A stretch of DNA of 64,000 nt from Acidobacteriota bacterium (lineage in GTDB: Bacteria > Acidobacteriota > Terriglobia > Bryobacterales > Bryobacteraceae): positions 1 to 64,000 of the forward strand of contig JAFDVU010000011.1 of NCBI GenBank assembly GCA_018268835.1, written 5' to 3'. The notes beneath the pieces were generated by a model that saw nothing but the letters and a program-made list of their open reading frames with translations, was not told the origin of the DNA and ran no database searches. This document shows, in pieces, positions 1-11,073 of this stretch. Position 1 is the first letter of the stretch. Each line of letters begins with the position of its first letter. Both the position numbers and the translations under genes were made by a program.

Positions 1-368
1 CCGACGATTTGCAGGAAAAGTTCGCCCCGGTTCACAAGGTCCTGTACAACAAGTGGTACGTGGACGAGATTTACGACTTTCTGTTCGTCAACGGCCTCTG
101 TAAGGGCGGCGGCAACGTCCTCGGGGCCTTCGACCGCAACGTGGTGGACGGCGGCGTCAACGGCGCCGGATGGTTTACCCGCTTCACCGCGACCCTCTCC
201 GCGTGGTGGGACACGTGGGTCATCGACGGCGCGGTGCGGCTCAGCTCCTTTATTGTGAAGATGCTCTCCTACCCGGTCTGCCTGCTGCAAAGCGGGCGGG
301 TGCAGACATACGCCCTGTTCGTAGTGGCGGGGGTGCTCGTCTTCTTCGGCTATTACGTGGTGCGGTAA
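1..368 (+). CDS. nuoL: NADH-quinone oxidoreductase subunit L, C-terminal fragment
   Basis: The frame is open from the window edge to the TAA at 366-368, so only the last ~121 residues are seen. The fragment reads as the end of an antiporter-like complex I subunit: a short cytoplasmic segment (FAPVHKVLYNKWYVDEIYDF), the amphipathic/lateral-helix region and a final membrane helix ending in YYVVR. The motif around KWYVDEIYD is characteristic of NuoL C-termini. Only 4 bases separate it from nuoM, which supports an operon. The TTG at 9 is an internal codon, not a start. NuoL is one of the three proton-pumping membrane subunits of complex I. The call depends on position next to nuoM and on the C-terminal motif, since the antiporter core is outside the window. 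Confidence 0.9.
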   Translation, partial: DDLQEKFAPVHKVLYNKWYVDEIYDFLFVNGLCKGGGNVLGAFDRNVVDGGVNGAGWFTRFTATLSAWWDTWVIDGAVRLSSFIVKMLSYPVCLLQSGRVQTYALFVVAGVLVFFGYYVVR

Positions 369-372
369 CTCT

Positions 373-1932
373 ATGGACCAGCACTTACTCTCGATTGTCT
401 TACTTACGCCGCTCGCGGGGCTTGCGGTTCTGTTGTTCCTGCCGGGCGGGAACAAGAACCTGATCCGCGTGTGGGCGAACCTGGCCGCCCTTGCCGGGTT
501 TCTCGTCAGTATCCCGCTGGTCACGCGGTTTCAGATCGGCCGCCCGGGTTACCAGTTCGAGGAATTCGCCGACTGGATCCCCTCGCTCGGCGCCCACTAC
601 CACATCGGCATCGACGGCATCAGCCTGCTGCTGGTGATGTTGACGACGGTGATGGGCGTGATCGCGATGCTCGTCTCCTGGAGCGCGATTCAGGACCGCG
701 TGAAGGAATACTACGCGATGTTCCTGCTGCTGCAAACCGGGATGATCGGGGTCTTCCTCTCGCTCGACTTCTTCCTCTTCTACATCTTCTGGGAACTGGT
801 GCTGGTTCCGATGTACTTCATCATCGGGGTGTGGGGCGGGCCGCGGAAACTCTACGCCGCCATCAAGTTCTTTCTCTACACGCTGGCCGGGTCGGTGCTG
901 ATGCTGCTCGGCATCCTGACGCTGTACTTCCAGCACTTCAAGCAGTTCGGCAGCTACACGTTCGAGATTTCGGAATTGATGAAGCTCAACCTGCCGCTGG
1001 GCCTGCAGGAGTGGGTGTTCTGGGCGTTCTTCATCGGGTTCGCCATCAAGGTGCCGATGTTCCCGTTCCACACCTGGCTGCCCGACGCGCACGTGGAAGC
1101 GCCCACCGCGGGCAGCGTGATCCTGGCTGCGGTGCTCCTCAAGATGGGGACGTACGGTTTCCTCCGCTTCTCCCTGCCGCTGCTGCCCGGCGCGTCCGCC
1201 GACCGCACCATCGTGCAGATTCTGGCGGCGCTCTCCATCATCGGGATCATTTACGGCGCGCTGGTCTGCCTGATGCAGGCGGACTGGAAGAAACTCATTG
1301 CGTACTCTTCGGTGAGCCACCTGGGCTTCTGCACGCTGGGGATCTTCAGCATGAACCCCAACGGCATCGCCGGCAGCGTGCTCCAGCAACTCAACCACGG
1401 CATCTCGACCGGCATGCTCTTCATGGTGATCGGGGTGATTTACGAGAGGCGCCACACGCGCGAGATCAAGGAGTACGGCGGACTGGCGCACGTGATGCCG
1501 AAGTTCGCCATCATCTTCGCCATCGCCATGCTGAGCTCGGCGGGACTGCCGCTGCTCAACGGGTTCATCGGCGAGTTCACGATTCTGCAGGGCGCCTTCG
1601 AAGCCAACCTCGTCTGGGCGGCGTTCGCCGTCACCGGCGTGATCCTGGGCGCGGCCTACCTGCTGTGGCTGTATCAGCGGACCATGCTCGGGCAGGTCAC
1701 CAACGGCAAGAACCTGACTATCCCCGACATGAACTTCCGCGAGGTGGCCATGTTTGTGCCGCTGATCGCGTGGGCGATCTGGATCGGGGTCTACCCCAAG
1801 CCCTATTTTGACATTCTGAAACAGCCGGTGGACCAGATCGTGCAGCGGGTCCGTCCCGACTACTTTAACGGCAACACCGTGCGCAACGCGGCCGTGATAC
1901 CGGCCGCGCCGCATGCCGGAGGCGCCCAGTGA
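373..1932 (+). CDS. nuoM: NADH-quinone oxidoreductase subunit M
   Basis: 519 residues, full length for NuoM. It is a polytopic membrane protein of about 14 helices and a proton-pumping antiporter-like subunit of complex I. Seen: the N-terminal HYHIGIDGISL stretch, the conserved membrane Glu in FWELVLVPMY (E141), Lys226 in IKVPMFPFHTWLPDAH and Lys257 in LLKMGTYG, all residues of the proton channel in this family. The ATG at 373 lies 4 bases after the nuoL stop. The stop codon overlaps the GTG start of nuoN by 3 bases, so translation is probably coupled. Confidence 0.97.
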   Translation: MDQHLLSIVLLTPLAGLAVLLFLPGGNKNLIRVWANLAALAGFLVSIPLVTRFQIGRPGYQFEEFADWIPSLGAHYHIGIDGISLLLVMLTTVMGVIAMLVSWSAIQDRVKEYYAMFLLLQTGMIGVFLSLDFFLFYIFWELVLVPMYFIIGVWGGPRKLYAAIKFFLYTLAGSVLMLLGILTLYFQHFKQFGSYTFEISELMKLNLPLGLQEWVFWAFFIGFAIKVPMFPFHTWLPDAHVEAPTAGSVILAAVLLKMGTYGFLRFSLPLLPGASADRTIVQILAALSIIGIIYGALVCLMQADWKKLIAYSSVSHLGFCTLGIFSMNPNGIAGSVLQQLNHGISTGMLFMVIGVIYERRHTREIKEYGGLAHVMPKFAIIFAIAMLSSAGLPLLNGFIGEFTILQGAFEANLVWAAFAVTGVILGAAYLLWLYQRTMLGQVTNGKNLTIPDMNFREVAMFVPLIAWAIWIGVYPKPYFDILKQPVDQIVQRVRPDYFNGNTVRNAAVIPAAPHAGGAQ

Positions 1933-3395
1933 ACCTCTCCGCCTTCTACACCTCCACCGACCACTTCACCATCACGCCGGCGATCATGATGGCGCTGTTC
2001 GGATGCGCCATCCTGCTCTTCGACTTCTTCCCCTTCCTGCGCCAGCGCCGCGACCTGCTGGTGCTGCTCTCAGTGGCCGAAGCCTTCGCCGGCTACGGCC
2101 TGATCCAGCAGCAGCGCTGGATCTCCGCCAACGGCGTCGCGCTGCAGGGCTTCGACGGCGCGGTCACCATCGACAACTTCTCCATCTTCTTCAACTGGAT
2201 TTTCCTGATCGCGGCAGTAATCGTCGCAATCGCGTCGTACAAGTACCTGGAGGTAGCCGGCGAACATCACGGCGAGTATTACGGCCTGATCCTGTTCGCG
2301 CAGTGCGGCATGTACTTCCTGGCGACCGGCACGGACCTGGTCACGCTCTTCATCGGACTGGAACTGATGGCGCTGACCTTCTACGTGATGGTCGGGTTCC
2401 TGCGCTCGGACCGGCGCTCCAACGAGGCGGCGATGAAGTACCTGCTGCTGGGAGCGTTTTCGAGCGGCTTTCTGGTGTACGGTTTCTCGATCCTGTACGG
2501 CATGGCCGGTTCCACACGGCTGAGCGACGTCCTGGCCGCGCTGGCGAGCCGCGACCCGTGGAACCCGGTGGTATTCCTGGCGATTGCGACCACGCTGGTC
2601 GGGCTCTTCTTCAAGATCTCCGCCGCGCCCTTCCATATGTGGGCGCCGGACGCCTACGAAGGTGCGCCCACCACGGTGACGGCTTACCTTTCGGTGGCAT
2701 CCAAGGCCGCGAGTTTCGCCTTCCTGTTGCGCATGTTCAAGGACATGCCCGCGCCGCTGTTGGCGGCGTGGACCCCGATGCTGAGCGTGATCGCGGTCAT
2801 TACCCTGACGCTGGGCAACCTGGGCGCCATCAACCAGACCAACATGAAGCGCCTGCTGGCCTACAGCTCGATCTCGCACGCGGGTTACATGCTGCTGGGC
2901 GTGATCGCAGGCAACGATACCGGGCTCAAGGGCATCTACGTGTACATCATGGTGTACACGTTCATGACGCTGGGCGCGTTCATCGTGATCGTGGCGCTGC
3001 GCCGCGCCAACATCATCGGGGAGGATCTGGACGACATCGCCGGGCTGATCCACAAGAGTCCGGGCTACGCCACCCTGATGCTGATCTTCATGCTCTCCAT
3101 GGCGGGCATCCCGCCGACCGCGGGCTTCCTCGGCAAGTACTACATCTTCCTGGCGCTGATTCAGTCCGGGCACTTCACGCTGGCGGCGATCGGGGCGCTC
3201 TACGTTGCGGTGGCCGTGTACTACTACTTCAAGATCGTGCGCTGCATGTTCATTCGCGATGCGGAGGAGAAGACACCACCGCTGGCGGCTTCCCTCGGAC
3301 TGCGCTTCGCGGTCGGACTCACGGGCGTCCTCACGCTGGCGATCGGGATTTATCCCGAACCCTTCCTGAGGCTCGCGCTGGCCACGTTACGGTAA
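1929..3395 (+). CDS. nuoN: NADH-quinone oxidoreductase subunit N
   Basis: 488 residues, normal for NuoN. The GTG start at 1929 overlaps the nuoM stop (GTGA arrangement), giving an N-terminus MNLSAFYTST that fits the family. Third antiporter-like subunit of the complex I membrane arm. Visible hallmarks are E145 in FIGLELMALTFYV, K229 in FFKISAAPFHMWAPDAYEGAPT and the later helix TNMKRLLAYSSISHAGY. It is followed 7 bases downstream by nuoH, which is not the usual gene order: nuoH normally sits between nuoG and nuoI. Confidence 0.97.
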   Translation: MNLSAFYTSTDHFTITPAIMMALFGCAILLFDFFPFLRQRRDLLVLLSVAEAFAGYGLIQQQRWISANGVALQGFDGAVTIDNFSIFFNWIFLIAAVIVAIASYKYLEVAGEHHGEYYGLILFAQCGMYFLATGTDLVTLFIGLELMALTFYVMVGFLRSDRRSNEAAMKYLLLGAFSSGFLVYGFSILYGMAGSTRLSDVLAALASRDPWNPVVFLAIATTLVGLFFKISAAPFHMWAPDAYEGAPTTVTAYLSVASKAASFAFLLRMFKDMPAPLLAAWTPMLSVIAVITLTLGNLGAINQTNMKRLLAYSSISHAGYMLLGVIAGNDTGLKGIYVYIMVYTFMTLGAFIVIVALRRANIIGEDLDDIAGLIHKSPGYATLMLIFMLSMAGIPPTAGFLGKYYIFLALIQSGHFTLAAIGALYVAVAVYYYFKIVRCMFIRDAEEKTPPLAASLGLRFAVGLTGVLTLAIGIYPEPFLRLALATLR

Positions 3396-3402
3396 ACGCA
3401 CT

Positions 3403-4587
3403 ATGCAGACGATCATCTCCAATCCGCTCTTCATGCCGATCCTGGTGACGCTGGTCATCATCGCCGCATTCCCGCTGGTGGCCGGGTACATCGTGCTGGT
3501 GGAGCGCAAGGTGCTCGCCGATTTCCAGGTGCGGCTCGGCCCCATGCGCGTCGGTCCGCACGGACTGCTGCAACCGATCGCGGACGCGCTCAAACTGCTG
3601 CTCAAGGAAGACATCATCCCGACCGATTCGGACCAGGCGCTGTTCTGGTTTGCGCCCTGCATCTCCACCATGACCGCCCTCTCGGCGTTCGCCGTGCTTC
3701 CCTTCGCCAAGTCGATCTACGTGGCGGACGTAAACGTGGGGCTGCTGATCGTCTCGGCGATGAGCTCCGTGGGCATCCTCGGGATCATCCTGGGCGGGTG
3801 GAGTTCGAACTCGCACTATCCGCTGCTGGGCGCGCTGCGCAGCGGCGCGCAACTCGTCAGCTACGAAGTCGCGCTGGCGTTCGCGCTGCTCTCCGGGGTG
3901 ATGGTGGCGGGTACGCTCAGCATGCAGGGCATCGTCGCCGCGCAGCAGAAGGACGGCATCTGGTTCATCTTCTCCAACTACGGCTTCATGATCGTGCCGT
4001 TCGTGGTCTACATCATCGCGGCCACGGCGGAGACGAATCGCGCGCCGTTCGACCTGCCGGAAGCGGAAAGCGAGCTCGTCGCCGGGTTCCATACCGAGTA
4101 CAGCGGCTTCCGCTGGGCGCTCTACTTCCTGGCCGAGTACGGCAACATCTTCGTGGTGAGCAGCGTGGCCGTCACCGTGTTCTGGGGAGGCTGGCTGCGC
4201 CCCTTCCCGAGCGTCACGTGGCTGGAGAAGCCGCTCAACTACGGGGTACCGGTGCTGCTCTTTGCCGGGTCGGGACTGCTCAGCATGAAGCTGGTGAAAC
4301 GCCTGGTGGATTCGATGCAGCAGAAGGTGCTGGTGGCCGCGATCCTGCTGCTGTTCGCCTGCGCGGGCATCTTCGCGATCCCCATGGTAAACGACGCCAT
4401 CATCGGGCTGTTCTGGTTCGTGCTGAAGGTCAGTGTGATCATCTACATGATGATCTGGTTCCGCGGTACGTTCCCGCGCTACCGCTACGATCAGCTCATG
4501 AACATCGGGTGGAAGATCATGATCCCGATCGGCATGGCCGCGGTAATCGTGAACGCGGTCCTGGGGATGATCGGGAGCAAGGGGTAG
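3403..4587 (+). CDS. nuoH: NADH-quinone oxidoreductase subunit H
   Basis: 394 residues, in the upper normal range for NuoH, the membrane subunit that forms much of the quinone chamber and links it to the proton channels. Seen: VERKVLADFQVRLGPMRVG near residues 33-51, GLLQPIADALKLLLKED (54-70), and the acidic quinone-chamber loop NRAPFDLPEAESELVAGFHTEY around residues 212-235. The ATG at 3403 is 7 bases past nuoN. As the last gene of the L-M-N-H run it is displaced from its common position. It ends in a TAG just before two strong hairpins and a convergent gene, so it is probably the operon end. Confidence 0.97.
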   Translation: MQTIISNPLFMPILVTLVIIAAFPLVAGYIVLVERKVLADFQVRLGPMRVGPHGLLQPIADALKLLLKEDIIPTDSDQALFWFAPCISTMTALSAFAVLPFAKSIYVADVNVGLLIVSAMSSVGILGIILGGWSSNSHYPLLGALRSGAQLVSYEVALAFALLSGVMVAGTLSMQGIVAAQQKDGIWFIFSNYGFMIVPFVVYIIAATAETNRAPFDLPEAESELVAGFHTEYSGFRWALYFLAEYGNIFVVSSVAVTVFWGGWLRPFPSVTWLEKPLNYGVPVLLFAGSGLLSMKLVKRLVDSMQQKVLVAAILLLFACAGIFAIPMVNDAIIGLFWFVLKVSVIIYMMIWFRGTFPRYRYDQLMNIGWKIMIPIGMAAVIVNAVLGMIGSKG

Positions 4588-4613
4588 ATACTCGGGCCTG
4601 TTTGACCGGGCCA

Positions 4614-4666
4614 GCGCCGGTAGGGAGTGTACCGGCGCCGCCCAGGCCGGCGAGGGAGTCGCCGGC
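4614..4666. terminator. Two tandem GC-rich hairpins between convergent nuoH and mdh
   Basis: Hairpin 1 has a perfect 9-bp stem (4614-4622 with 4630-4638) and loop GGGAGTG. Hairpin 2 has a perfect 8-bp stem (4646-4653 with 4659-4666) and loop GGGAG. Both loops share the GGGAG core. They lie between the end of nuoH and the end of mdh on the opposite strand. No U-tract follows on either strand, so they may be a bidirectional terminator of a weak type, a 3'-end stabilising structure or a pair of repeat units. The structures are seen directly; the function is inference. Confidence 0.6.
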
Positions 4667-4673
4667 GTAACTT

Positions 4674-5627
<954 letters not shown>

Positions 5628-5645
5628 TTAAGGATCTGAAACGTG

Positions 5646-5651
5646 ATTATA
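5646..5651 (-). promoter_or_regulatory. Promoter -10 box of mdh
   Basis: Read on the minus strand this is a perfect TATAAT, about 40 bases upstream of the mdh GTG start, in an otherwise GC-rich region. No convincing TTGACA is found 16-18 bases further upstream. The AAGGAG ribosome site follows before the start. The sequence match is direct; promoter activity is inferred. Confidence 0.55.
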
Positions 5652-5727
5652 ACTTCCGGCGCAGGCACCGCAGTGAGCGAGTCTGGGTGCGCCGCGTCCC
5701 GCCGCCGCCGCGTCCGGACAACGCGCC

Positions 5728-6141
5728 TTACGCCTTGGCCCGGTGGATGGCGAAGCCTTTCAAATCCGGGTGGTCTTTATCGACGATCCGCAACTCGCCG
5801 GCATCGGCGCCGGTCAGCGTGAGTTCGAACTGCAGGATGACGTCGTCCTCGTCCTGGTAGTTGAACACCAGCTTCTCGCCGTCAACATGCGCGAAGAATA
5901 TCGGGTTCTCCTGGTCTTCGGGCGGGGTCACCTCGAGCAGTTCTCCGTGATCGCCCATGTGAACGTGCCCGGAGCGGATGGTGCCGGAGATCTTCTGGCC
6001 GGCGGTGATCTTGAGAATCAGGAAGAGGGTCCCCTTGGACTTCGCCTCCCAGGTGCCGGCGAACTTGTCGGGTGCCGGGGCCGCGCAGACCAACCCGGCG
6101 ACGAGCAGCCAGGCGGCGGCGAATCGGACACAGTTGCCCAT
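5728..6141 (-). CDS. Small exported beta-rich protein, unknown function
   Basis: About 137 residues. The ATG at 6141 gives MGNCVRFAAAWLLVAGLVCAAP, a plausible Sec signal peptide; an in-frame GTG at 6147 would add two residues. The mature part starts GTWEAKSKG, then LILKITAGQKISGTI, then VDGEKLVFNY and FELTLTG, a pattern of alternating beta strands. The same layout (GxW, then a strand with Q/G and xxGT, then GxxI/LxF) occurs in the 10656-11036 protein and at the C-terminus of the GH2 enzyme at 33600. No catalytic motif is visible. It lies between mdh and purQ on the opposite strand from purQ, so no operon role is suggested. Confidence 0.75.
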   Translation of the reverse strand: MGNCVRFAAAWLLVAGLVCAAPAPDKFAGTWEAKSKGTLFLILKITAGQKISGTIRSGHVHMGDHGELLEVTPPEDQENPIFFAHVDGEKLVFNYQDEDDVILQFELTLTGADAGELRIVDKDHPDLKGFAIHRAKA

Positions 6142-6271
6142 GGGCACATTGTATGCAACTTCGGGGCCGCCGCAAAAGCGCCCCGGCGGCGCCGATTTGA
6201 GGGCTGGTCACCCGGGCTGAACCGTGCGGGACGGGAGACGCAGTGCCGCGGGTTCACGCCCCGGGGTCTGT

Positions 6272-6277
6272 TAAAAT
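6272..6277 (+). promoter_or_regulatory. Candidate -10 box of the purine operon
   Basis: TAAAAT inside GTTAAAAT, 26 bases upstream of the purQ ATG. The same GTTAAAATsequence context is found upstream of hoxE. No clear -35 box and no Shine-Dalgarno precede purQ. Weak evidence, based on position and similarity only. Confidence 0.35.
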
Positions 6278-6303
6278 GAAAAAGCCTCCCCAAAACATCC
6301 ATC

Positions 6304-6968
6304 ATGAAATTTGGCGTCATTGTTTTTCCAGGAAGCAATTGCGATCACGATGCATTTTTCGCGGTCGGCAACAACCTCGGGCAGCAGGCGGAGTTTATCT
6401 GGCACGACTCCACCAGCCTCGGCGATGTGGATGCCGTGATTTTGCCCGGCGGTTTCTCTTACGGCGATTATCTGCGCTGCGGCGCCATCGCCAAATTTTC
6501 CCCCGTGATGCAGGCGGTGAAAAAGTTCGCCACCGATGGCGGGCTCGTGCTCGGAGTCTGCAACGGATTCCAGATCCTGGTGGAAGCCGGCTTGCTCCCC
6601 GGCGCGCTGGTGCGCAATCGCGGCCTCAAGTTCATCTGCAAGGAGCTGCGCCTGACGGCCGGCACCACGAACTCGCCGTTCACCTGTGCCGCCGCGCCCG
6701 GGCAGGAACTGCGGCTGCCCATCGCCCACGGCGAGGGCTGCTACGTGGCCGACGAGCGCACCCTCGACGAGCTCGAAGCCGAGGACCGCGTGGCCTTCCG
6801 CTACATCGATAACGCCAACGGGTCCATGCGCGATATCGCCGGGATCCTGAATCGGGAGCGCAACGTGATGGGGATGATGCCGCATCCCGAACGCGCCACG
6901 GAGCCGTTGATGGGCTCGACCGATGGGCTGGTGGTCTTCCAATCCATGCTGCGCTCGGCGGTGACCGC

Positions 6969-6972
<4 letters not shown>
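6304..6972 (+). CDS. purQ: Phosphoribosylformylglycinamidine synthase subunit PurQ
   Basis: 222 residues, usual length. Class I glutamine amidotransferase that releases ammonia for the FGAM synthase step of de novo purine synthesis, working with PurL and PurS. Visible: N-terminal [12 protein letters not shown], oxyanion stretch [12 protein letters not shown], nucleophile C86 in [10 protein letters not shown], and the His/Glu pair in PHPER (H194, E196). The ATG at 6304 is the family start. The stop overlaps the purL start (ATGA). No purS-sized gene lies upstream, where it commonly sits. Confidence 0.97.
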
Positions 6973-9180
<2,208 letters not shown>

Positions 9181-9191
<11 letters not shown>

Positions 9192-10590
9192 GTTCCACGA
9201 CGAATGCGGAGTGGTCGCGGTCTACGGGCATCCGGAGGCCTCCAAGCTCGCCTATCTCGGGTTGTACGCGCTGCAGCACCGCGGCCAGGAGAGCGCCGGC
9301 ATCTGCGCATCCGACGGGAACCAGGTATTCACCCACAAATCCATGGGGCACGTGGCCGACATCTTCACCAGCGCCGTGCTCCGGGAGTTGCCCGGCTCGC
9401 TGGCCATCGGGCACACCCGCTACTCGACCGCGGGCGACACCGTGCTGCTCAACGCGCAGCCGTTTTCGGTGGCGTGCAACAAGGGCAAGATCGCGATCGC
9501 GCACAACGGCAACATTACCAATGCCGCGGAACTGCGCGCGGACCTCGAGCGGCGCGGCGCCATCTTCCAGGCGTCGAGCGATACCGAAGTGGTGCTGCAC
9601 CTGATGGCGCACTCTTCCGAGCGCACTCTCGCCGGAGCGCTGCGCGACGCCCTGCTGCAACTGGAGGGCGCGTTCTCTCTCGTGTTCCTGGCCGAGGACC
9701 GCATCATCGTGGCGCGCGATCCGCACGGCTTCCGGCCGCTGGCGGTGGGCGAGATGGAGGTCAGCGGTGGGCGCAAGGGCTACGCCTTCGCCAGCGAAAC
9801 CTGCGCCTTCGACCTGCTGGGCGCGGTCTACCTGCACGACGTGGAACCCGGCGAGATGATCATCGTCGGGCCCGAGGGCATGACCCGCGAGCGCTACGCG
9901 CCGGAGCGCAACCGCGCCCACTGCGTGTTCGAGCACGTGTATTTCGCGCGGCCGGATTCGATCGTATTCGGGCGGGCGGTGGAGGAGTCGCGCGAAAACC
10001 TGGGACGCCTGCTGGCGCGCGAGTGCCCGGCGGATGCCGACCTGGTCGTGCCGGTGCCGGACTCCGGCGTGGCCGCGGCCCTTGGTTACTCCGACGAAAG
10101 CGGGCTGCCCTTCCGCCAGGCGCTGATCCGCAACCACTACGTGGGCCGCACCTTCATCGAGCCTTCGCAGGCCATCCGCGATTTCGGTGTCAAGCTCAAG
10201 CTCAACCCGGTGCGCCACCTGCTGCAGGGCCGGCGCGTGGTGCTGGTGGATGATTCCATCGTGCGCGGCACCACCAGCCGCAAGATTGTCCGCATGGTGC
10301 GGCAGGCCGGAGCCCGTGAAGTCCACCTGCGCATCTCCTGCCCCCCGACCATGTCGCCGTGTTTCTACGGGGTGGATACGCCGACCCGCAGCGAGCTGAT
10401 TGCGTCGAACCACAACGTGGACGAGATCCGCAAATTCGTGGAGGCGGATTCGCTCGGGTACCTCTCGATCGGCTCCCTGCGCACGGCCGTGGCGGACGTG
10501 AACCACGAATATTGTTACGCGTGTTACACGGGCGACTATCCCACCGAGCTGGTCAACATCCAGGAATTGATGGCCGCGAAGAAAAAGTAG
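9181..10590 (+). CDS. purF: Amidophosphoribosyltransferase
   Basis: 469 residues from the ATG at 9181, which overlaps the purL stop. The longer open frame from 9085 is a purL shadow. It catalyses the first step of purine synthesis, PRPP plus glutamine to phosphoribosylamine. The N-terminus [10 protein letters not shown] implies removal of an 8-residue propeptide to expose nucleophile C9. LQHRGQES and HNGNITNA are glutaminase motifs; [13 protein letters not shown] is the PRPP site. Cysteines in AHCVFEH, SPCFYG and CYACYTG sit where the Bacillus-type enzyme binds a [4Fe-4S] cluster, so this is probably the Fe-S, propeptide-processed class. It is the last gene of purQLF. Confidence 0.97.
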
Positions 10591-10655
10591 CGGCCGCCGT
10601 TAATTCCCGGAACCTTTCGTCGTCTGGTGCGTAGGTAAGAGCCGAGGAGAGGTTC

Positions 10656-11036
10656 ATGAAGACTCTTTTGTTTTTGGTCGCGCTGGCGATGGTCGCCTTT
10701 GGCGCCGTCGCCGATACGGATGTGTCCGGAAAGTGGTCCGGCGCTTTCAACATGACCGCGCCGGACGGTTCCGTCCGGGAGGGCACCGCGGTGGCGGTGC
10801 TGAAGCAGAGCGGCACCGAGATTACCGGTACCGCCGGGCCGAACGACGACGAGCAGTACCAGATCACCAAGGGCAAGATCGAAGGCGAGAAGATCACCCT
10901 CGAAGTCCAGCCCAACGATGGGCCTGTCATCAAGCTGGCGCTGGTTCTCGCCGGGGACCGCATCAAGGGCGATGCCGTCATGGAGCGCGACGGAGAGAAG
11001 CGCACCGCCAAACTCGACCTCGGCCGGGTCAAGTAG
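10656..11036 (+). CDS. Small exported beta-rich protein, unknown function
   Basis: 126 residues. A GAGGAGAGG ribosome site directly precedes the ATG at 10656. Residues 1-20 (MKTLLFLVALAMVAFGAVAD) form a clear signal peptide. The mature protein begins SGKWSGAFNMT and continues VAVLKQSGTEITGTAG, GKIEGEKITLEV and LAGDRIKGD, a repeated beta-strand pattern that ends in charged residues. The same pattern is the C-terminal domain of the GH2 protein at 33600. No cysteines or catalytic motif are seen. It follows purF by 65 bases but has its own signals, so co-expression is uncertain. Function unknown. Confidence 0.85.
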   Translation: MKTLLFLVALAMVAFGAVADTDVSGKWSGAFNMTAPDGSVREGTAVAVLKQSGTEITGTAGPNDDEQYQITKGKIEGEKITLEVQPNDGPVIKLALVLAGDRIKGDAVMERDGEKRTAKLDLGRVK

Positions 11037-11073
11037 GGCTTGGCGGGGTGGCCTTCCGGCGATTGCGCCGGGG

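Noticed and set aside
400-1914. Long minus-strand frame of 504 codons antisense to nuoM
   Set aside because: Composition (His/Arg/Gln/Asp-rich, no domains) is that of a GC-driven shadow of a real gene. Similar long shadows at 12702-15101, 35927-39676, 33540-36641 and 57275-60085 were rejected for the same reason.
6148-6303. purS hidden upstream of purQ
   Set aside because: The gap is too small and no frame there resembles PurS.
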